A stretch of DNA of 64,000 nucleotides from Cryptomeria japonica (Eukaryota; Streptophyta; Pinopsida; Cupressales; Cupressaceae), in contig NC_081412.1 of NCBI RefSeq assembly GCF_030272615.1, positions 340,627,370 through 340,691,369 on the forward strand. Direction: 5' to 3'. Positions within the stretch are counted from its first letter, which is position 1, and every line of letters starts with the position of its first letter. The position numbers and the translations under genes are program-made. The notes beneath the pieces are model-generated. The model was not told the origin of the DNA. It saw only the letters and a list, made by a program, of their open reading frames with translations, and searched no databases. Positions 47,184-59,139 of this stretch are shown here, piece after piece.

Positions 47184-48293
47184 TGTTGGTATTATGGATG
47201 ACTTCGTCATGTGTTGCATTGGTTTTGTCATTGATATCAACACTTATCTTTTTGGAGGTCTACATTGTTGATTTGGCACTCTGGTTATATTGGTTTATTG
47301 TTGAACCGACACATTGTGGTCCTGGTATGGATATCGGCTTATGCACAGTCACTGGTATATGTTTCACTGACAACTTATATGTTTCATCGACAACTCAGGA
47401 AGTCGATGATGACTTGTTATCATCTGGAGATCATTTGGTTATGTCAAAGACATGGATTGGATGTTTACATTTGGTGTTTTTCTTATTGGTCTGATTGGGT
47501 TCACATATTTTCCTTTACCGATAGATAGGTCTAGATTATGGACCAGTACAAGATATCATGTTCTAGATCAGCATGACATGTTTTGTAAATGGTTTATTAA
47601 TTGGATAATGTGTAAATGTATTGAGGCCGACATATTGTATTGCATCAAGACTTATTTTGTAAATGTAATATCTTTAGGGAGCTGACCTAATCATGAGGTC
47701 TTAGGTTTTGTATAAATAATTGTAAGATGTGTGATTGTGTGTGAATATTGAAGATCATTGTGAAGAGTGAAAATAAGCAGATCCTTGTGTGAATCATGCA
47801 GATATTATCTGAAGGTTGAAGGAAAGGTTATGAAGGTGTTTGGCACTCATGGTGAGAGCTTAAACCGGTACTGAATCCAACATTGTAGATGCTATACTAA
47901 AGCAGTACATTGTTATTGGATTTAACCATCCAATTATAGTCAATGTGACTCCTATTTTGTTATTGAGTAGTGAGCTCTAGGTGGTTGGCCTTTCTGCATA
48001 TGTAGACCCCATTATTGTACTCACTTACTATCTGCAATAGTATCATTTGATTGTGGGTAAGGTTTACCATCATGGTTTTTCTCCTTACGGGGTTTCCACA
48101 TCAAAATCTCCATGTCATGTGTTGTGGATGTGTTTTGCTTTCTATTTCATGCATTAAGTTGTACTGATATTACTATAACTATTAATCCGTTTTACCGACA
48201 CTGAGTTTTAAGTTGGAATAATTGGTTTTGGGTTATAATTTATTGACAATTGATTCACCCCCCCCTCTCAGTTGTCCTTCCCGGTTCCTAACA
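47184..48293 (+). repeat. 3' LTR of the copia element
   Basis: Pairs with 33494-34608. Conserved motif ATGGTTTTTCTCC...GGGTTTCCAC at about 48072-48102; end CTAACA followed by GTTTC. Confidence 0.95.
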
Positions 48294-48298
48294 GTTTC

Positions 48299-48550
48299 AT
48301 GTGTAGGGGTATTTTCCTTTTTCTTCCTAGGAGTGAAAGGTAGGGTCTTTCCTCTTCTTGGGGGCCCTAGGTTTTTGGCCTTAGGTTCATATTGGTTGGC
48401 ATTAGGGGCTACACTTAGTACAACTCTTGGTTTTGCAACAGGCCCTGCACTAGACTCTATGACTGGCTCAACACTTGGCTCATAAATAATTATTATTACC
48501 TCTGGTATTTTCTTCACTTTCTTACTGGATGACTCCCTTATGTTCGACAT
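48299..48550 (-). pseudogene. Unknown large ORF family, copy 3 (N-terminal part)
   Basis: Frame from ATG at 48550 reads MSNIRESSSKKVKKIPE, then Pro/Val-rich and basic sequence (RRGKTLPFTPRKKK), running into the copia 3' end. Removing the copia and one target copy brings it into phase with 33488 downward. Copy 2 begins similarly with MSRVMSSNSSQ and basic residues. Confidence 0.55.
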
Positions 48551-50016
48551 AAGATAAACTAGGGTTTTATTATAATTTTACACAAATTTTGAGCACAAAG
48601 CTAAGAAACAATACCAAAATTATCACAATTTTAACACAAGAAGAATTAGAGCACTTACGGGTTTCATCACTGGACAAAAACTCTAGTCGCACAATCACCT
48701 CAAATTTTTAATGTAGTTGTAGAGCTCACTTTTGCCTCAGGATTCTTGAATGCAAAGTGAAAATAATCTTTTGATTATCGAATTTATTTTAGTAGGACTG
48801 CATTTCATCTCCAATCTTATCAACATTAATGTAATTCATGCAAATGATTTGAATTTGGTAGTTGTGATTGCCTTTTAAATCTAGGATGTGGATCTTTCCA
48901 TGTATGTGCCATAGATGACTGAGATTAGTCTCCTCTGATTTGACTTCATCTAGTTGGAAATTCTACATCCACCATGGATGATCCACCTATGTCTTCATGG
49001 CATCACCACCTCAACACCTTAGGGTTCATTTTCATTGCACAAAGGCCACCTACGTGTCTTTGCAACTACAATCCTTGCCAGCTCATCCTGCATGTGAGGG
49101 TGTGGGGTGAGAACATTATTTTCAATCTTACTCTATGTCCACCTTGCATCTTTGCAAGTCTCACAATGCCTCCTTATTTCCATGTGCAAGGTTGCAGGAT
49201 ATATACAATTAAACTTTGTATCCTCCACTCTTTCATTGCCCTGCAAGTCAAGCCCTATTGTAAGTGTTTTATTGCATGTGTGGAAATGTGAGGTGAGTAT
49301 CTGGCACATCATTTCCTTGAACTCTTGGCACCCTACAATTCTACATGTGTCAAGAAATATTTTCAATTTCACCTGCAGGGATGCTGAGAAATTATTTAGC
49401 ACTTAGCTCACTTCACTTTTCATCACCTCGCAATTCTGTAGGTCCTAAGTGAATTTCAACTTGTTAACTATGAGGTTGTGGCGGATATTGCACTACACTT
49501 TACCTTAATCACTTTACTCTCCCCACAGGTCCGCAAGTGTTGAACAATTATCGGTTAGTCATCTGCAGGGGTGCTGGGAAAAGGGGTTACTTAGGCGAAC
49601 CATTTTGCATGTGCACTATAGTCATGACTTAACAAAGGGTAAGGGGGTGATGTGTTAGGAAGTTTAGGGAACTTTAAGAAACTTTGGACATTATATCCAT
49701 AAAAAATATTCACACCAGTAAAAACCTTGAACCTATCATGAAGGGGTTAGTCACTAAATGGTACAATGGACTTAAGGTTGCAACTAATAGCATGATTTAC
49801 TAGTTCAGTCAATCAACGAGTGATTGTAAAAGAAAAGGCAATGGGGGAAAGTATGAGTTATAACCTTTGATACTTAGGCAAAATATTATAACCCTAACAC
49901 ATGCAAAAGGGGGAATTAAGAACTGTGACTTGGCAAAATCCCCTACAAATTTTGACAATCCCAATACTGTAAGCATGGACATAGGTTCATACTCCCGCTA
50001 AAAAGGAGGATAAATG
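48551..50016. other. No gene; 3' region of a plus-strand gypsy element?
   Basis: Short open frames only. Imperfect repeats of a TGCATGTG..GTGAGGTGAG type lie about 190 bp apart (49090 and 49275). The last 30 bp (ATACTCCCGCTAAAAAGGAG) match the polypurine region of G, so this is probably the end of a plus-strand element whose LTR starts at 50017. Confidence 0.4.
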
Positions 50017-51755
50017 TAGCATCATAAATTGTATCCAGATACAATTTCATCCTTGCCTATCCCTCACCTTGGCGTTCAAATCTCTAGTGCTCAATGACTA
50101 CCTTTAAGTTGCTCTTACCATTGGATATGAGGAATAGTGTTAGATCATTAAAATGCATAAAATAAAATCAAAAACATAAAATGATTAATAAAAATGTAAA
50201 TGAAGTGATTATACCTTCCTTCTCCCTCAAATTGAACCTTTGATGAAGCAAGGAATGCACCCCTTCCTCGCTTGTTTGGATTGGTTATTGGATTGGGATG
50301 TGGAATGCTCTCCACAACAACAACAACAAGGGGACTTTGATAGATGAATGGAGGGATGGATGAATTGGCTAAGTATGGAATGATTTGGGTAGTATGAGGG
50401 TGCTATGGATGATTCTAAGGCTCAAATGGACAACATGAGTTTACACAAAAATGATATATGGAAATGAAGGAAGGAGACTCCAATTTATAGATTGGAGAAG
50501 GGCCAAATGAAGGGCCAAGATTGATTTAGAATGAAGGGTGGAGATTGAAAGAAAGTGGGAGAGGATTGAGAGGACAAAGTGAGAGAACCAAGATATTTTC
50601 CATAAAGGCATTTATTGTCTCCACAATCCTTAAGGTGCATGGGGAAGAGATCCCTAGGCACGTTGGAAAGGGAAAAATGAATATAAAATTCCTTGGCGAA
50701 TGAAGAGAGGAATTGGAAATTCCAAGAATAAGGGGTGTGTGGGAAGAATAAAGGAAAAAGGAATTAAAAATTTCTTGGGAAGAGAGGGCATGGGGGAGTA
50801 CAAAGGATTTGAAATCCTTTGACATGAACAAAGTGGATGCATTTAAGGTTTAGAAGGTGAGAGGGGAAAGCCATTTATGGCAAAGAGTTGACTTGCTCCT
50901 AATCCGGGAATTAGGTGATTAGGTGGGTTATTGAGGGATTATAATGCAAGTGGGAAAGTTAGGATGATGTGACATGAGGGGAGAGAATGAGTGGAAGAAT
51001 ATAAAATTGAGGGATTTTGGTAAGCATGGTTATAGAGGAATTAATTAGGCTAAATGAAGATTAGAGAAAGTGATTTGTAGGGAATAGTTTAGTTAGGTTA
51101 ATTAATTGACATTAATTAAATAAATGGTAATTAGAAGAAATAATGATTTAGAGGACTTTAGAGGAATAGAGAAATAATTAATTTATTGATAAATTAACTA
51201 TTAGACTATGGTGATAAAATTAAATAAATTAAATTTAATTAATTTTAAGAAGAACAAGGGTGAACATAATTAAATAAATTAATCATGTAGAAAGGCTCAA
51301 ATTAATTAAATATTTAATTTAATTAATTTTAGACATCTAGATTTTGCCCCTCTTTTATGCAGTGGCAAAATTGGTGGTGGGTAAAAGACAGAAAGGGATG
51401 CCCTAGTGTGAAGACGCGGGTGGTGTATGCCCCCTCGAGAATTTAACCAAAAAATTATAAATTTTTTTTGAGAAAAATTCTCAAAAAGAGAAGAAAATAA
51501 TGGCAAGAAGGGAAGAAAAAATAAGAAAAAGGAGAATGTGAAAAAGAATTTGGAAGAAAAAGGGGGAGGGATAGAGAAAATGTGAGAAATGGACGAAGGG
51601 AGGCCCTATATAAGCCACACAGGACCCAAGGAGGGGTCATTGTCTCTCGCACAGTTTAGAGACCCCATAAGAGCAGAGTGAAGGAGAGCCATGGCCCAAA
51701 TTCCACACCACGAGCACCGCACCGAGAGAGTGATAATACTAGCAACTGGCAAAGT
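50017..51755 (+). repeat. Gypsy-type LTR (right end approximate)
   Basis: Begins TGTAGCATCATAAATTGTA, the start seen in G, and keeps CCCTCACCTTGGCG at about 50060; beyond that it diverges from G. TATA box CTATATAAG at 51606-51614. AT-rich tracts of TTAATTAA type at 51100-51340. No partner LTR or target duplication could be found, so it may be a solo or truncated LTR. The 3' boundary is a guess. Confidence 0.5.
51606..51614 (+). promoter_or_regulatory. TATA box in LTR
   Basis: CTATATAAG in a GC-richer context about 1.6 kb into the LTR; a strong match to plant LTR promoters. Confidence 0.5.
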
Positions 51756-52401
51756 ATGACCCATCGGTAGGTACCTCGACCCTGGCCTTTTATTTTGATA
51801 GATTAGCATTTATTACATGCATTAAATGAGGGAAAAATCTAGGTGGAGAACAAACATAGATAACCATTTCAACGTCTGTGCAGGGGATCATCACTTGCAA
51901 AGATGATCCCCACTCGCGTAGATAGGTGATGCCTACATAGATGTTGATATAAGGATCAATGTCTTTGCCATGGGAAGGGAGGGTAAAGAAGGGGGACTGA
52001 TAATTGATGTCTCTGCATTGCAGATCAACACCTAGGTGGTAGTTTTGGCATCTCCACTTGGGGAACACCGTCTCTACCGTGGGGAGAGGGGGATGACTGT
52101 AGAATACTACCTCGATGTTGCGAAAGGGTTTCTGGGCTATAGTTTTGATGTCTCTACTTGGGGAAACATGGTCTCCACATAGAAGGGGATATAATGCAAA
52201 ATGCAAGGCTTTGATAAGATTGAGAGGTGTTGATAAGATGCCCCGAGGCTAGAATAAGTTAGATAGGCTATAATAGAAAGGCTAATAATGTGGTTGGGAT
52301 GATTACTAGAGGATCCCACTATCATAGGGTCACATGAGCATTGGCCTCCCATGATGAGGCTATTTAGGGAGCTAGGCAGCACAAAGTGGACTCTCCTAGC
52401 A
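51756..52401. other. Spacer before PMD ORF
   Basis: No gene. A decayed repeat of the form GATGTCTCTACTTGGGGAA / GGCATCTCCACTTGGGGAA recurs at about 52050 and 52147. Confidence 0.35.
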
Positions 52402-54279
52402 TGGTGCGGGTTGGGGTTCATAGCTCAGTGGCCTCGGATCTACTGCCATGCAATGATGATGAATGCAATAGTGGAGTGCTAGCACAATGAGATGTGCACC
52501 TTTCACCTACCAACAAATGAAGCTAACATCATTCTCTTTGATGTTTGGTGGATCCTAAAGGTCCCCATTATAGGTGTCATCCCCGACTACTGGTTGGAGA
52601 ATGAGGAGTTTTACCTACAGAGCATTTGTTGCACGGATGATCTACCGATGGACCAGACACAGATGGTCCTCAAGCCAGTGATGCAACAATGTTGGGGGAT
52701 TCCTTGACTGGTTCTATTCATCTGCAGTTTGATTAGCAGTTGGATGATGCTTGATCTCAGTGGGCATGGATTTTCCATTGGATGGAGCAGTTGTCTATAC
52801 TATATGCTGAAGGATGGGGTGGAGTATGCTTGGGGTGTAGCTAAATTAGGCTAGTTATATCATGACATGCATATATGTGTGTATATCAAGGTTATAAGAA
52901 CCCCAGGACTAGTGTCAAGCTCCTTCACATCTACGCGTAGGAGCATATAGCGGTGGCACAAGCAATAGGAGTAAAACCACGAAGGTGGAGGTATCTGTAT
53001 GTGGACAGATACTGGGAACTATTGTATTATACACATCCTGGTGCCATATGGTTCTGGAAGTGCATTTTAACGAGATGCTAGAGTTTACATGGTGCCCTTA
53101 TAAGGATTGCGAGAGATGGTGGAGGGATTACATGCTCACATGGGTACAAATCTAGTGCTAGTTATTTGGCCACACAGTTCACATGATCGATCAATATCTT
53201 CCACATTGAGTTATGAGGCAGTTTGGACATGTACATAATATAGTGGGATATGAGCATACCTACCTGTAGATTACTAGGGTGATTAACAATTGAGGAGATA
53301 CCATCAGACCAATTATCATGTGACTTAACTAGATAGGGGCAAAGATGATGGTTTGGGAGGAGAGGGTCGACATTGAGGATCACAGTTGTACAGGTGCATA
53401 CTTCACATGTTGGTAGGGCCATAGGCCTATCCGTCTTATACTACCAGGGGCCTTGGAGGCCAATGAACTAGCACCCTCTATGGATGAGATAGTTGGGGGT
53501 GAGGGAGATTGGGTTGGAGAGGGAGGGGCAACAAGAGGAGCTAGGGGTGATAGTTATGGCTCCGAAGAGTAGGGAGAGGGCGAGCAGTAACAACACTGCT
53601 AGCATAGGAACGAGCATCAACACAAGAGATAGAGCCAGTCTCATATGTACAGGGACTATCATGAGGAGATGATCTTGTGGAGGCAGCTGTAGGAGGGTAG
53701 GAGGTGATGTAGGCAAAGGGGGGACAAGATAGAGGAGAGGAGGTAGTGGGACAGGTACCTTAGGCTGTTTTGGACCGGGCCATTTTGGAGAGGGACATAG
53801 AGAGGGATCAATCTTAGAGCCTAGAGGAGTAGTTGGCTACTGAGAGACAGAGGGTTGATCAGAAGAGGGTTAGGGAAGACAACCTACAAGTGGAGTTTGA
53901 CCAGATCAGGAGTGAGGGTGATGCTCTGTGCAGGGACCTAGAGGCTACTATCTTTGAGCGAGATAGTTATAGGATAGAGGTAGAAACTACCTATGATCTA
54001 CTAGAGGCAGCCAAGAGTGGGGGAGCCATGAGGTAGATTAAGGAAAAGCTAAAATAGATGGATGGGGAGTTGGAGGCACTGAGGGCCAGACTCAATAGGG
54101 AAAAGGCAAAGGGGGTTAGACTACAGGGGGAGAGGGATATGGAGAGACGAGCTCTAGATCTTGGGCAACATATGACACTATTTACTGAGGCCATGGACAC
54201 TCATAGAGCATCGAACAGGTCCCTGAGGGAGGCTCAGTATTACAAGAGACTTTATGATAGAGCAGTGCTAGAGGTTTAG
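52402..54279 (+). pseudogene. Plant mobile domain (PMD)-like ORF with coiled-coil tail
   Basis: A single plus frame with many stops and no evident frameshift. The N-terminal part reads GLGFIAQWPRIYCHAMMMNA, an in-frame TAG, then TFHLPTNEANIILFDVWWIL (about 52410-52555), the core signature of the PMD (aminotransferase-like, PF10536) family, followed by HGFSIGWSSCLYYMLKDGV and LYHDMHICVYQG. A low-complexity middle (about 53440-53780) leads to a coiled coil (about 53800-54270). Several stops replace expected Trp (TGG to TAG). PMD proteins occur as host genes (MAIN/MAIL1) and inside gypsy and Mutator elements. It lies antisense to, and downstream of, the Tat pol, matching known extra antisense ORFs of that lineage. 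Confidence 0.7.
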
Positions 54280-56819
54280 AGAGATCCCACTTATGCAGAG
54301 CACACACAGTCTAGGCATACATAGACATAAATGTAGACATCAAGGGAGTTCGTAGGCATGAGAGCCCTAGGCCACCATCAACAGGGCCATTGGGGGGGCG
54401 GGACAGATAGAGAGAGCACATGCTAGTGCTCCCATATTTATGTGTGACATTTTGACTCTTTAGGGACATCATTATACTATGATTGGACAAATTATATTTT
54501 GATATATATATGAGTCATGATTTTGGAGGCAATGCATATATGGACTTTAGTATGGATTGTTTATGGACTTTATTTTGATTATGGATGATTGATGATTTGA
54601 ATTTATGATGGATGATTTGATGCATGATTCTCTAACATGTTTGTGATGTAGGATGTATGCATGTATGGTATGTATGCACATGTTTCTAACACATTGTGAA
54701 TGCAAGATGAGATTTATGTGATATGTGATTATGTGATATGCCATGATTATGTCTAACCCTATGATGTATGCAGGATGGGATTTAAATGCTTATGACATGA
54801 TGTATTAATGCATGATACTATATTATATGCAATGATGAAATGTAACAATGAGATGTTTATTTCCATGAGGATATAGGAAATGCTTATAAAGATGTGTGAG
54901 GATGATGTAAAATGCAATGTAATGGATGCACTTGATGTTGTATATCATTAATGGTCTCAAAAGTAATTGGGTGTATAATTTTAACAAAACTCTTTATTTA
55001 AAATTATGCCTTTATTACATTTCAAATCATAGCTTGTTTTACCTTTCAGATCAATGTAATTGCTTTTATTACATTGGAGTTGAAATATAGCTCATAAGAT
55101 ATTTGTTATTAAACCTGATGTGTACATGATTTCTAATGAGAATGTATTATGGTAATATTTATCATGCTTATAATGGATACAACTATAATGAATACAATAT
55201 GAATGTTCCTAAACAATAAGATGTAATTAAATGATAATGCTTATATAATGAACTAAAATGACCATGTTAATGAAAATGTGACTTAAAGGAAAATGATAAT
55301 GATAATGATAATGAGATGAGAATGCCACTAAATGACAATTTTAATTGAATAATAGTGATTATAAGGATGAAAATGAGACTAAGCAAAATGTAACAATAAA
55401 AATGTACCTAAATGATAGTACAAGTAAATGATAATGAAGATTCAACTAAAGTGAAAAATGCAAGGACCTAATGTAATTCTAATGCAAAATATGAATGCAA
55501 TGATGACCTATATGCATATGGGATGAGAATGTTTTTTTTTGTAATGAGCCAACGTAATACAATGATATAGGAATTAGAGAAAAGAACAAAAGGGGAGGAA
55601 AAATGAATATATTGGAGTCTCCAAGATAGGGGAATGATGGAAAAAATGGAATGAATGGGTGATGGTTGTTATTGTGTAGATGTGGAGAGAAAACCTAGTT
55701 TAATATTGCCAAGGATGATCTACACCACTGATTATAGGAATTAGGATTTTGTGAAGATCCAAGGCATGGACTATACTCTCAAACAATAGGTATCTCTATG
55801 CACATAGGCTTGCAAACATCATGATAATGTAAATGTGAAACTACATGACGTAAAATAAAAACCCTCAAACATGCCATACCACAAAAGGATGCCCCAATAT
55901 ACACCAACCCAGGACATACCAAGATATAGAATGATAATGTCATCCCTACATAAGAGTAGTCATAGGAAACAAAGATACAAATCAAAGCAAAAGACAAAAT
56001 CATGCAAATGACAAGCACATGGCCAATTGACATCTCTTGCCAAGGGTAGGACTAGGATTGTGATGATGTGCCAGACATGGGAAGGATCCATCCCAATGGG
56101 AAAAGATAATTAAAAAGACTGAGTAGGTAATAGAGTAGATGGGATGTGCAAGTGAATGCGAATATTGAGGCCGACTAGTGAGATTTGATTAGGACCATGC
56201 AGATGGGTGTTTGAGTGACACATAAGTCAAGAAGAAGGTCAAATTGAGTGGATAAGCTCAAAATATGGAGGAAATATCAATGTGATGGGACAATCCCTAT
56301 TCAATGTCTAAATAAAAACTCATAATCTCATGAGGGGAAAAGGGGCAAGTGCGAGGGATGTGATGCGAGTGATTAAGACGAGAGCAACCTGCACAGATGA
56401 GGGGAGAAGATTAATGGGATAGATGCCTAATTAAAGGATTACATGACTAAATAAATATGGATGTCAGACAGGTGGGTGGGGAAAGTGAAGGATGGGCTGG
56501 ATGGTGAATCAATTCCCAATATCATTAATTGAATATGGATGTGGGGATGGGAGGAAGACGAAGGCTAATTAATGGATTACATTATGAAAATGTGGATACC
56601 AGGCAAGGGGGGGTAATGCAAGAAGAGGGGAGGAGTGTTTAAAGAGATAGTGGATTTGACTTATTTACCTTGACGCCTGAAACTAGGTTTTCACCTAGAT
56701 ACTTTCCCATAGCATCACAAAGCGGTTTTCACTGATGGACAAATTAATTTTTTCTTTAATTTTTTGCTTTTTGTATTTTTTGTATTTTTTATTTTTTTAT
56801 TTGTTCTTTTCCGATTTTT
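54280..56819. other. Long non-coding region, ATG/ATA-rich
   Basis: Rich in ATGAT/TGTATG steps, with simple repeats AATGATAATG (about 55285-55315). No domain in any frame. Probably the long untranslated stretch between pol and the antisense ORF of the Tat element. Confidence 0.5.
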
Positions 56820-57880
56820 GAGAATTGATAACCTCTGAAGACTAGGTATAAAATCTCTTCAAATACATTATATTCATGGGCTTGTCCAAAGATCTCCCTT
56901 AGGTGTAGCCAATTGATATTCTCTTGACCCATATTTTGCAGTGATGACATAAGGTCCAAGCCAATTAAGCTCAAACTTGCCTTCTTAGGGTCCTAAAGAT
57001 TCTTCTAATTTTACATAAGTACAAGGTCACCAATGTCGAATTCCTGGGTCTTAACTTTCTTGTTGTAGCTCAGTCGTAGGATATTTTGATAGACCCGAAG
57101 ATGATTCAAGGCCTTGAGGTGCCTTTCATCCAATAGTTCAAGCTCTTGCAATCTGACCACTTTGTATTCTTCATAGGAAGAATGTTTTGCAATGACACTC
57201 AAAGTGAGGGGATCTCAATCTCAAGGGGGAGGATGGCTTCAAAACCAAAGACTAGGGAGTATGGAGTGGGTCCTGTGGGGGTATGGATGCTTGTAAGATA
57301 GGTCCAAAGAGCGCGATGGAGTTGCAAGTGTTGATCATGACTAGCTTCATTGATTGTTTTCTAAAGGATCTTGATAAGAGTTTTGTTTGAAGCCTCAGCT
57401 TGGACATTACCTTGCGTGTACTATGTGGTGGAAAAGTGGTGTTGGATGACAAACTTTTTTTATAATTCTTTGACATTCTGATTTTTACAAGGTTTGGTAT
57501 TGTCTGTAATAACAACTTTGGGAATTCCATAGTGGCGGATGACGTAATGCAGGATGAACTTGGAGATTTGTTTGCCAGTGGTGAAAGTGAGGTGTATTGG
57601 TGAAGTATTCTGTGGTAGTTACTATGAATTTATGGCCATTAGATGAGGTAGGTTGAATCTTCCCTATGATATCAATACCCCATTGAGAAAAGGGTCAAGG
57701 TGTGATAAATGATTGTAGATCTTGAGAAGGCGCATTAATCTTGTCACCATGTTTTTGACAAGGGATACATTTCTTCACATAATGATAGGCATCACGTTCC
57801 ATTGTTGGCTTGTAGTATCTGGTGCATAAGAGTTTTTAATCCAAAGTGAGCTCGAGTGTGCTCCACAGATACCTTCATGC
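56820..57880 (-). pseudogene. Tat gypsy integrase
   Basis: Zinc-binding end VKKCIPCQKHG (about 57785-57750), core start QWGIDIIGK (about 57695-57665), then GIPKVVITDN (about 57530-57500), TPYSLVFGFEA and the C-terminal GPY/F module KFELNWLGPYVI (about 56980-56945). Frames shift between these segments and stops are frequent. Confidence 0.8.
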
Positions 57881-58139
57881 ACTTAACATAGTGCTCATTT
57901 AGCCTCCTGTTTGTCTAAACACCTTAGGAGGGTTCCATCAAAGTGCCTTTGAAATAGGGTATCATCGAGGATAGTGTAGCGAGAAGATCAATGGATGAGT
58001 TTGTTGTTGGGTTTTTGTGAGGTGAGGAGGGATGATGTTATCTCAAAGGTAGGTGAAGTTTTCTTGGTGCCATGGTTAATTAGGACCAACAAGGACACAT
58101 ACCATTTTAGAGATAGTGATATCATATGCTAGGAGTAAA

Positions 58140-58580
58140 AGATGCTCAACCAAGAATTTACATTTTTGAGTGTTTGTGGGCATTTACATGAGGGACCCGA
58201 TTGTAGCCATGGCTTTGGTAGCTCTATTGTTTGTCTGAGGAACTTACTCAAACTGAATGAAGGTGGAGTGTTTCTTAAGTTCCTCCACCATGCAGTGATA
58301 AGGGAGTAGCTAGTCATCCTTTGTCTGATACTCATCATTAACTTGCTTTATGACAAGTTGGGGATCATCGTAGAGTTGCAGTTATGTGATTTTCCATTGG
58401 ATAACCAAACGAAGTCTAGTGATGAGAGATTCACACTTTGTGATGTTGTTTGTGTATACAAAGGCTATCTTGTAGGATTTAGAGATGCAATCTCCTTAAG
58501 GTGTGATCAATAGTATACCTACCCCCAATTCATGTTGCATGCAGGAACCATCAAAATATAACTACGATTTTTTAGATATG
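58140..58580 (-). pseudogene. Second (archaeal-type) RNase H
   Basis: LYFDGSCMQHELGVGILL (about 58565-58510) carries the first catalytic Asp; CESL near 58440 fits the Glu region; later YHCMVEELKKH and NNRATKAMATIGSL. A dual RNase H of this kind separates Tat from other gypsy clades. Confidence 0.75.
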
Positions 58581-58609
58581 GTGACAGTCACGATGGAATC
58601 ATCAGGAAA

Positions 58610-59101
58610 TTATATTATGAGGGGGTGATCACCTTGAAGGGGAGCATCAACCAATTGATTAGCTATAATTTTTCCTTTGATTTCTTTTCTATCCACGTAT
58701 TCAATGTAGACCTCATTTAGTAGCATGACCCATTTTGTTATGCATCTTGTGAGAGCAACCTTAGACAACAAGTACTTGAGGGGATCAATTTTTTCTATGA
58801 GTTTGGTCTTGTTGTTAAGCATAGAGTGACACAATGTGAGGAAAGCTCTTTCTATGAGAGTATAGTTGAGTTTGTATCCCACAAGAGTGCAACTAATGTA
58901 GTAGATTGCGTGCTCCTTGTCTTTGTCATTTGTTTGTACTAGTAATGTCCCCAGTGCCACTGTAGTTGCTGATATATACAAAAGGAGAGGTTGACCCAGA
59001 ATAGGTGGCATCAAAACTGGAGGGGAGGCCAAATATTCTTTGAATTTGTCAAAGGTCTTTTGACATAAGTAGTCCCACTTGAAGTTTTTGTTCTTGCGCA
59101 A
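58610..59101 (-). pseudogene. gypsy RNase H
   Basis: Open 163-codon frame: WDYLCQKTFDKFKEYLASPP, LLLYISATTVALGTLLVQ, YYISCTLVGYKLNYTLIER, DPLKYLLSK. It reads as the usual RNase H with tether; LYIS replaces the common LYL(A/S) and the catalytic Asp of a typical YxDAS is Ala/Thr here, as in the degenerate RNase H of elements with a second domain. Confidence 0.8.
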
Positions 59102-59139
59102 GAGGTGTGCAAATGGATGATACTTGTCTGTGAGTTGTG

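Larger units (their letters stand above)
33494..48293 (+). mobile_element. Ty1-copia retrotransposon, itself interrupted
   Basis: Flanked by GTTTC on both sides (33489-33493 and 48294-48298). LTRs are 33494-34608 (1,115 bp) and 47184-48293 (1,110 bp), ends TGTTGG...CTAACA, about 4-5% different in the first 130 bp by eye. Primer binding site TGGTATCAGAGC at 34611-34622, polypurine tract CAAAGGGGGAGAT at 47171-47183. Domain order gag, protease, integrase, RT, RNase H defines copia. Without the nested 8,009-bp element it would be about 6.8 kb. Several stops make it inactive. A SIRE/Maximus-like lineage is possible but not shown. Confidence 0.95.

Noticed and set aside
49133-49402. Overlapping ORFs on both strands at 48974-49406
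   Set aside because: No motif, and an imperfect repeat underlies them; treated as non-coding.
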